A stretch of DNA of 10,486 bases from CAYRML01 sp050942825 (GTDB lineage: Bacteria; Bacillota; Dehalobacteriia; UBA4068). The notes under the pieces were generated by a model, which worked only from the letters and a program-made list of their open reading frames with translations, was not told the origin of the DNA and did no database searches. Below, one piece after another: positions 5,712 to 10,486 of this stretch. Positions within the stretch are counted from its first letter, which is position 1. Each line of letters starts with the position of its first letter. Made by a program: the position numbers and the translations under genes. The stretch spans positions 1 to 10,486 of the forward strand of contig JBMNOA010000044.1 of assembly GCA_050942825.1 (NCBI GenBank), read 5' to 3'.

Positions 5712-7334
5712 TCACAGATCCAGTTCTGAAGACCTGTTATGATGCGTAGGCCTTTTGTCATTGAGCATCTTGGCTTCTTCCTTCTTCTCTGCAAGCCGCT
5801 TCAGGATCGAAGCCTTCTCTTGCGGTCGGTTCTCCAGTTCCTTACGCATCTCATGCCGATCCGCACGTTCAAACAGGCGCTCCTGCGCGTCGTAATGATA
5901 GACATGATCTGATAGGCGTTCCTCCGGAGCGACCTGAGAGCGATTGATGTCTTTCACCATCTGCTCAAGGCTTCTGAAGTCGGTCATACCATCAGCCGGA
6001 ATCATAATGACCTCATGTGTGGAAGACGGAAGCACAATAAAGTTCCCTCCGAGCCGTTCCGCTGCCTGATCCATCACACCCGGATAAAAGAGCGCCGCCG
6101 CGCCATTCAGCTGCACGTTGTTCGTCAGAACCAGCATAGTTGAACCCGGATACGGCTCATCCCGAAGTGTATCTGATGCTTCTGGTGTCATCATGCCAAA
6201 GAGCATGTTCTGCATGGAATCCAGCTGCGCCGGGAGCATCCGCTGGCTGTTCGCTATCGCGTCTTCATGAAGCTGCTCTGCGGTCACTCCATAATGGCGC
6301 AGCAGGTCATCCGTTACAGGAGCACTCGCAATTCCGTTCTGATCATGGTTGACCAGAACATGATAGGTAATTGCCAGATCCTCGACTTCCTTGTGCGGCA
6401 TACCTGCCAACACATCAGCGTTTGCCTCTTTGTTGGCAACTCGGATAAAAAGGTAATCCTTTGCTGCCTCATAATCGCTGAAGACGCTGTATTCCATCTG
6501 AGGAGCCTGCATCACTGCGACATCTGCCATTTCATGAATAATGTCCCCGGTGGTTTTGCCTTCCTGATACATGTCATAGAAGGCGGTCAGATTGACCGCT
6601 GCGGCAGCTCTCTGACCACTGCGAACGACCGTCATGCCATCATAAGCAAGCCCAAGCTTCTCCATACGGTGAATGCTCACGTCCGCATCCGCATATTCAG
6701 GAGGAAGCCATGCTCTGATCTCATCAGCCGCCCAAGCTTTGAACTCCTCGTAACTCATTTTCTCCATATGTTCTCTACCTCCAAACTGTACCGTCGCTTC
6801 TGCCACGACGTTATTTCTGATAAATTCCAAATCCGGCGCACCGGTAAAAAGCTCCGGATTCTCAGTGCGGAAGCTGTAGATATCTCCGTTCATTCCTCCG
6901 ATAATCAGATGATCGATCACAGGGATACCCATAAGCTTTCCGGCTTCTACAAGCTTCTTGGTCACATCGAAGTCAGGGCTGCTAGGCGAAACATCTCCGC
7001 TGGGATGGTTGTGAAGGAGCATGATGCTGGCCGCATTGGAAAGGATGGAGCTTTTGTATACGTTCTGAATCGGAACCATAGACTGATCAATACTTCCGAT
7101 ACTGACCACGTTGTAGTTGATCGGCTTCATTTTGTTATCCAGATTCACCACGCAAACCATCTCGCGGTCAAGGTCTTTCAGCACATCTCGCATCACGTCA
7201 CGGACAGCTTCAGGATGAGATAAGGGAGCCGTACTGTAAAGCACAGCTCCCTCTTTCAAGCACAAGCGCACATTGACTTCTTGCAATTGGTAGTCGCCAA
7301 GATTGTACTGCCCCGTGTCACTCTTCCTGCTCAT
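5712..7334 (-). CDS. RadC-like JAB-domain protein fused to DUF5688 and a DUF4316-like tail
   Basis: The protein has 540 residues from ATG 7334, a start supported by AGGAGG six bases upstream; a TTG at 7358 would add eight residues. Residues about 20-165 form a RadC/JAB domain with HNHPSGDVSPSSPD (H108, H110, S118, D121), the His-His-Ser-Asp part of the JAMM zinc site. The position where chromosomal RadC usually has REVF reads QNVY here, so the acidic catalytic residue may be absent. Residues about 195-490 match DUF5688 (MTVVRSGQRAAAAVNLTAFY, then DYEAAKDYLFIRVANKEAN and ALFYPGVMDQAAERLGGNF), a family common in Clostridia mobile elements and of unknown function. The last 35 residues are the SIL..L.EK...ELDL tail shared with the ArdC and ArdA neighbours. 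Despite the RadC name, DNA repair is not established; an establishment or anti-defence role is inferred from context. Confidence 0.9.
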   Translation of the reverse strand: MSRKSDTGQYNLGDYQLQEVNVRLCLKEGAVLYSTAPLSHPEAVRDVMRDVLKDLDREMVCVVNLDNKMKPINYNVVSIGSIDQSMVPIQNVYKSSILSNAASIMLLHNHPSGDVSPSSPDFDVTKKLVEAGKLMGIPVIDHLIIGGMNGDIYSFRTENPELFTGAPDLEFIRNNVVAEATVQFGGREHMEKMSYEEFKAWAADEIRAWLPPEYADADVSIHRMEKLGLAYDGMTVVRSGQRAAAAVNLTAFYDMYQEGKTTGDIIHEMADVAVMQAPQMEYSVFSDYEAAKDYLFIRVANKEANADVLAGMPHKEVEDLAITYHVLVNHDQNGIASAPVTDDLLRHYGVTAEQLHEDAIANSQRMLPAQLDSMQNMLFGMMTPEASDTLRDEPYPGSTMLVLTNNVQLNGAAALFYPGVMDQAAERLGGNFIVLPSSTHEVIMIPADGMTDFRSLEQMVKDINRSQVAPEERLSDHVYHYDAQERLFERADRHEMRKELENRPQEKASILKRLAEKKEEAKMLNDKRPTHHNRSSELDL

Positions 7335-7437
7335 CCTTATCCTCCTCGCTGACAGCAATCTTTACAAGGACATGATCCGGAAGAGAATTCAGGAATCGCT
7401 TCAGCTCATCCACGGAATGAAATACAAACTCATCCAT
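7318..7437 (-). CDS. 39-residue acidic small protein between topB and the RadC-like gene
   Basis: This short ORF starts at ATG 7437 inside the end of topB (8-base overlap) and stops with TGA at 7318-7320, 17 bases inside the RadC-like gene. It reads MDEFVFHSVDELKRFLNSLP and ends in an acidic tail (VSEEDKDEQEE). It is placed to bridge the two genes by coupled translation and fills the only gap between them. GGTGAT, which pairs with the extended anti-Shine-Dalgarno, lies a few bases upstream. The F-x-S-x-x-E-L-x-x-F-L-x-x-L-P pattern looks like a real amphipathic helical protein rather than noise. The function is unknown. Its short length keeps confidence moderate. Confidence 0.6.
   Translation of the reverse strand: MDEFVFHSVDELKRFLNSLPDHVLVKIAVSEEDKDEQEE
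7341..7346 (-). promoter_or_regulatory. Ribosome binding site that sets the RadC-like start at 7334
   Basis: AGGAGG on the minus strand lies six bases before ATG 7334. It sits within the 39-residue ORF and downstream of the alternative TTG at 7358, arguing for MSRKSDTG as the N-terminus. Confidence 0.7.
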
Positions 7438-9526
7438 TCACATCACCCGGCCTTTCCTTACCGAATTCCAGCTTGAAGTTGACGTACTCTCCGGTATCCT
7501 CCAGAAGAAGATCCGCGTCAAAGGTCTTTCCGGTTTTCTGAGAGTACAAGCCTTTCACGGAAACACGGCCATCCTTAAGAAGAGAGACCGCCATCTTCTT
7601 TGTGACTTTTTTCTTCATTCCGGAGAGCCATTTGGATTCCTTCCAAAGCCTAAACTTGCATTCGCGGTTAGAGCAATAGAAGTTCTTGTCTCCCTCATAG
7701 ACCGGAGCACCGCAACGGGGACAAATACCGACCTGCTCTCGCTTCGGTTTTTCAGAGGAAAAGCGCTTCTGCTCCTCGGCAGATATCGTGTTGTACTTTC
7801 TCAGTAAGGACTGCACCATGCCGTCAATACCGCTCATAAAAGACTCTGGTTTATACTCGCCGCGTTCCATCTGCATCAGGGTATTTTCCCATTCCGCTGT
7901 CAGCTTTGCCGATTTTACTTCTTCCGGCATGACGGCTATTAAATTGATCCCATCTTCCGTAGGGATCAGCTGCTTTCCTTTGCGTTGTACATACCGGGAT
8001 GATACCAGTTTCTCGATGATCGCAGCCCTCGTCGCCGGAGTGCCAAGGCCTTTCTTTTCCGTATCTTCATCGAAGCTTTCATTACCAGCAGTCTCCATGC
8101 TGGAAAGAAGGGAGTCTTCACTGTAGGCCTTCGGCGGGGAGGTAAAATGTTCTGAGATCGAAGCGGCAGTATGGAACACACTGCCTTCTTTCACAGGAGG
8201 CAGAACGCGCTCTTCCTTTTCCTTATCCTTTGCCTTGAAGCTACCCTTATATGCCGCCTCAACAGCTTTCCATCCTTCAACCAGCACGGTTTTTCCTTTA
8301 GCTTTGAATTCCTGACCAGCGCAGGTCACAGTAACCTCCGTTTCCAGATACTCATGCCTTGCACCGGTTGCGCAAAGCATCTGCTGGGAAATCAGTTTCA
8401 GCACATCCATCTCCTCTTTGGAGAGCTTAGAGAGATCCTGCTTTCCAATCTCGGCTGTAGGAATGATTGCATGGTGGTCAGTGACCTTGCGGTTGTTGAT
8501 AACACGCTGGATATCGGGAGTACCCGCAAAGGCAGCCCCGAAGTCAAAGACGCGGCGAATGGTGCGGATCATTTCTTCCGCAGTACCGGCCATGTCTTCC
8601 GTCAGGAACTGACTGTCTGTCCTCGGATACGTAACCAGCTTTTTTTCGTAGAGGCTCTGTGTTACATCCAGTGTCTTCTGAGCTGTATAGCCATAATACC
8701 GGTTGCTTTCCCGCTGAAGCGTAGTCAGATCATAAAGCCTCGGAGGACTGACTGTTTTGCGGCTCTGTTTTACACTGCTGATGACAGCCTCTGAACCGTC
8801 ACAGGCAACTTTCAGAGCTTTCGCATCCTCTTCAGAGAAGATCTTCTCTTTGGTGACATCAAGACCGTCACAATCCAGATGTACATTGAAGTACTTTTCT
8901 TTCTTGAAATCGGTTATCTGTCGGTTCCGCTCAACGATCATGGCAAGCGTCGGAGTCTGTACACGGCCAACGGTCAGACGCTTATCATAAAGCGTAGTGA
9001 AAAGCCGTGTGGCGTTGATCCCTACAAGCCAATCAGCCTCTGACCGGCAAAGGGCAGCCTGATAGAGATTATCGTAGCTGCTCCCGTCCTTCAGAGACGC
9101 GAAGCCTTCCTGAATGGCCTTGTCCTCCATAGAACTGATCCAAAGACGCTTAAAGGGCTTTTTGCATCCTGCCTTCATGTAGACAAGCCGGAATATCAGT
9201 TCACCCTCGCGTCCAGCATCAGTAGCACAGATCAGCTCTGTAATGTCTTCACGAGACATCAGGCTTTTCAGCAGTGCGAACTGCGCCTTCTTTTCCGTAG
9301 TGACCACCCATCGGAACTTCTCAGGCAGAATAGGCAGATCCTCCTTGCGCCATTTCTTGTATTTTTCGTCATAGGCATCCGGCGCAGCAAGCTCCACCAG
9401 ATGACCAAAGCACCATGAGACAACAAAGCCGCTGCCTTCATAGTAGCCCTCGTGCCGCTCATAAGCGCCGATTACCTTAGCAATCGACTGACCGACACTC
9501 GGTTTTTCTGCAATGACTAATCTCAA
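7430..9526 (-). CDS. topB: DNA topoisomerase III (type IA)
   Basis: This is a 698-residue type IA topoisomerase, which cuts and reseals one DNA strand through a tyrosine. It has an N-terminal TOPRIM domain (RLVIAEKPSVGQSIAKVIGA with E7; ATDAGREGE at 101-109), the LTVGRVQTPTLA segment (184-195), the active-site Tyr300 in VTYPRTDS, and LGTPATRAAIIEKL (494-507). A four-cysteine zinc ribbon (C602, C605, C618, C623) and a C-terminal topoisomerase repeat (640-690) follow. The start is TTG at 9526, with AAAGGAG six bases upstream, and overlaps the srtB stop (TTGA). Tn1549-like ICEs carry their own TopB; it probably relieves topology during rolling-circle transfer or replication (inference). ATDAGREGE has Gly where other TOPRIM proteins have the second Asp; I recall this as normal in Firmicutes TopB, so not a defect. 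Confidence 0.97.
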   Translation of the reverse strand: MRLVIAEKPSVGQSIAKVIGAYERHEGYYEGSGFVVSWCFGHLVELAAPDAYDEKYKKWRKEDLPILPEKFRWVVTTEKKAQFALLKSLMSREDITELICATDAGREGELIFRLVYMKAGCKKPFKRLWISSMEDKAIQEGFASLKDGSSYDNLYQAALCRSEADWLVGINATRLFTTLYDKRLTVGRVQTPTLAMIVERNRQITDFKKEKYFNVHLDCDGLDVTKEKIFSEEDAKALKVACDGSEAVISSVKQSRKTVSPPRLYDLTTLQRESNRYYGYTAQKTLDVTQSLYEKKLVTYPRTDSQFLTEDMAGTAEEMIRTIRRVFDFGAAFAGTPDIQRVINNRKVTDHHAIIPTAEIGKQDLSKLSKEEMDVLKLISQQMLCATGARHEYLETEVTVTCAGQEFKAKGKTVLVEGWKAVEAAYKGSFKAKDKEKEERVLPPVKEGSVFHTAASISEHFTSPPKAYSEDSLLSSMETAGNESFDEDTEKKGLGTPATRAAIIEKLVSSRYVQRKGKQLIPTEDGINLIAVMPEEVKSAKLTAEWENTLMQMERGEYKPESFMSGIDGMVQSLLRKYNTISAEEQKRFSSEKPKREQVGICPRCGAPVYEGDKNFYCSNRECKFRLWKESKWLSGMKKKVTKKMAVSLLKDGRVSVKGLYSQKTGKTFDADLLLEDTGEYVNFKLEFGKERPGDVNG

Positions 9527-10383
9527 ATTCCGCTCCTTTCCTCAACCAGCGTAAGCCGTCCATGTACCACATACCGGGCATCGTAGAACGAATAGGCGCA
9601 GGTTGACAGTGTTACGATATGATCTTCCGTGGAAAGACGCATAGAGGTTCTGAAGTCCGATTTATCAGAGACCTCCCGCAGCCAATCCGCGAATTCGTGT
9701 TTTGTGGCAAATCGCAGCGTGTAGGCCGAACTGTTTCTGTCCGTCGTATATCCGGAAAACAACTCGATCTTGTATTTCCCGGTTCTGGTAGTCAGATAGA
9801 CCACCGGATGCTCCTCGAAATAACTCTGATCCGCATAGTTCACAAGGCTTGCGAACATTTTTCCGCTCTGCATGTGATGACCGTAGATAACCGTGTTTTC
9901 ATCTGAAAAGTCCGGAGCGTTTTTCCAGTCAATGAACAGACATCCATTTCCGTTTTCCGTTCCATCAGCCAGATGGTTCAGGTAGTAGAAATTATCTGCG
10001 CCCTGTGCGACCGGATAGTTGATCACCGTCTCGGGACTGTACAGCCATGCGACCAAATTGCTGCCGACTCCATCAAGAGCATCAAAGTTGATATCGGGGA
10101 TAAGCGCAGCCTCCGGATTGGGAGTTGGTTCAGGTTCCACGCACTGTTCTTCCACCGCAGTCTCCTCAGAAAAGTCCTCCGGGGAAGGAGAATGCCCCGG
10201 AGTTTCCTCCGGAGCATTCTCAGTGCTGCTTTGCGCTGCCATCTGTTCAATCAGCGCGTAGACATCATCACCTTCCTTGTATTCCTTCTCCTGCTGGTAT
10301 ACCTGCCACATGAAAAAGGCCGCAATGCCGAAGCAAATAAGCGCTGCGAACACTGCGACCCATCTCAGTACATGGTGTTTCAT
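9523..10383 (-). CDS. srtB: Class B sortase of the conjugative element
   Basis: This 286-residue membrane-anchored cysteine transpeptidase has an N-terminal membrane segment at about residues 8-28 (VLRWVAVFAALICFGIAAFF). A low-complexity Glu/Pro/Ser linker (about 50-95) is followed by the sortase barrel. Catalytic residues are His169 in VIYGHHM, Cys262 in TLSTCAY and Arg270 in DARYVVHGRL. The LNHL and GCLFIDW segments also fit class B. Sortases cleave a C-terminal sorting signal and attach the protein to peptidoglycan or to another protein. Here the likely substrate is a surface protein of the same element that aids mating contact (inference; no substrate is visible). The ATG 10383 follows the upstream stop by one base, with GGAAGG in the end of that gene. 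The end overlaps the topB start. Confidence 0.93.
   Translation of the reverse strand: MKHHVLRWVAVFAALICFGIAAFFMWQVYQQEKEYKEGDDVYALIEQMAAQSSTENAPEETPGHSPSPEDFSEETAVEEQCVEPEPTPNPEAALIPDINFDALDGVGSNLVAWLYSPETVINYPVAQGADNFYYLNHLADGTENGNGCLFIDWKNAPDFSDENTVIYGHHMQSGKMFASLVNYADQSYFEEHPVVYLTTRTGKYKIELFSGYTTDRNSSAYTLRFATKHEFADWLREVSDKSDFRTSMRLSTEDHIVTLSTCAYSFYDARYVVHGRLTLVEERSGI
9533..9540 (-). promoter_or_regulatory. Ribosome binding site that sets the TTG start of topB
   Basis: GAAAGGAG on the minus strand lies six bases before TTG 9526. No ATG is available at this position, and residues encoded immediately after the TTG (RLVIAEKPS) are the conserved TopB N-terminus, so the TTG start is well supported. 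The site lies within the srtB coding end. Confidence 0.8.
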
Positions 10384-10384
10384 C

Positions 10385-10486
10385 TTACTTGCCCTTCCGT
10401 TTTCCCTTCTTGCGGAAGGAGAGTCCGATCAGAGCAATGCCGCCGACCGCCGCAATCGCAGCAATCGTAGTCCACAGCTTGACGTT
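10385..10486 (-). CDS. Partial membrane protein C-terminus, probably DUF4366/CD1107 family
   Basis: The last 33 codons of a minus-strand gene enter from the right edge and stop at TAA 10385-10387. They encode one membrane helix (WTTIAAIAAVGGIALIGLSF) followed by a strongly basic tail (RKKGKRKGK), a typical stop-transfer arrangement with the tail in the cytoplasm. Its place directly before srtB and topB, and this helix-plus-basic-tail ending, match the DUF4366/CD1107 mobile element proteins of Tn1549-like ICEs. Assignment rests on position and topology only, since the rest of the protein is outside the window. The ending also resembles LPXTG-type anchors, but no sorting motif is visible in the fragment. 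Confidence 0.65.
   Translation of the reverse strand, partial: NVKLWTTIAAIAAVGGIALIGLSFRKKGKRKGK

Noticed and set aside
6520..6545. HEMAD sequence in the DUF5688 region as a second metallopeptidase motif
   Set aside because: The second His of HExxH is replaced by Asp, there is no matching third ligand, and the surrounding text fits DUF5688, so the resemblance to the HEMAH of the ArdC-like protein is chance.
6267..7223. Plus-strand ORF of 318 codons opposite the RadC-like gene
   Set aside because: It is antisense to the JAB and DUF5688 domains, rich in His/Ile/Arg in the manner of reverse-frame translation, and has no supporting motif.
8171..8794. Plus-strand ORF of 207 codons opposite topB
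   Set aside because: It is antisense to the catalytic core of topoisomerase III and has no domain or start signal of its own.
9200..9226. Loss of the second Asp in the TOPRIM motif of TopB (ATDAGREGE) as an inactivating change
   Set aside because: I recall the same sequence from active Firmicutes TopB proteins, and all other catalytic motifs, including Tyr300, are intact.
1..10486. tRNA or rRNA genes, CRISPR arrays, IS elements, integrase or attachment sites
   Set aside because: I looked for these by eye on both strands. No spaced repeat array, cloverleaf, transposase, recombinase or terminal inverted repeat was seen; coding density leaves little room for them.

Overview
The window looks like part of the backbone of an integrative and conjugative element (ICE) of the Tn1549/CTn type, carried by a low-GC Gram-positive of the class Clostridia, probably a gut species. 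The evidence is the gene order on the minus strand (tail of a DUF4366/CD1107-like surface protein, class B sortase, topoisomerase III, RadC/DUF5688 protein, ArdC-type protein, TTRAP, ArdA fusion), the strong AGGAGG-type ribosome binding sites, and frequent short gene overlaps. The species cannot be fixed from this sequence.

Layout. On the plus strand, positions 3-185 hold the end of an unknown gene, followed by a 191-194 residue protein of unknown function (240-815). These converge on a long minus-strand operon that enters from the right edge and ends at a hairpin terminator at about 840-894. In transcription order the operon reads: partial DUF4366-like gene (10486-10385), srtB (10383-9523), topB (9526-7430, TTG start), an easily missed 39-residue ORF (7437-7318), a RadC/JAB-DUF5688 protein (7334-5712), a frameshifted small conserved gene (5697-5243), a stem-loop flanked by a short direct repeat (5158-5250), an ArdC-type ssDNA-binding and metallopeptidase protein (5142-3127), a TTRAP-type small protein (3130-2915), and an ArdA-DUF3846-YodL-DUF4316 fusion (2922-901). 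Most of these genes overlap by a few bases, which points to translational coupling.

How the genes may work together. The right-hand genes belong to the cell-surface and DNA-processing side of conjugation (membrane protein, sortase, topoisomerase). The left-hand genes look like an establishment or anti-defence module: a DNA-mimic antirestriction protein (ArdA), an ssDNA-binding protein with a peptidase (ArdC) and a RadC-like JAB protein.

The most interesting observation is that the three large proteins of that module are otherwise unrelated yet end in the same C-terminal tail (S-I-L-x-x-L-x-E-K, a charged stretch, then D-L-S or D-L). This may be a shared sorting signal, for example for delivery into the recipient through the type IV secretion channel. 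A second point of interest is the internal frameshift in the small gene between the RadC-like and ArdC-like genes.
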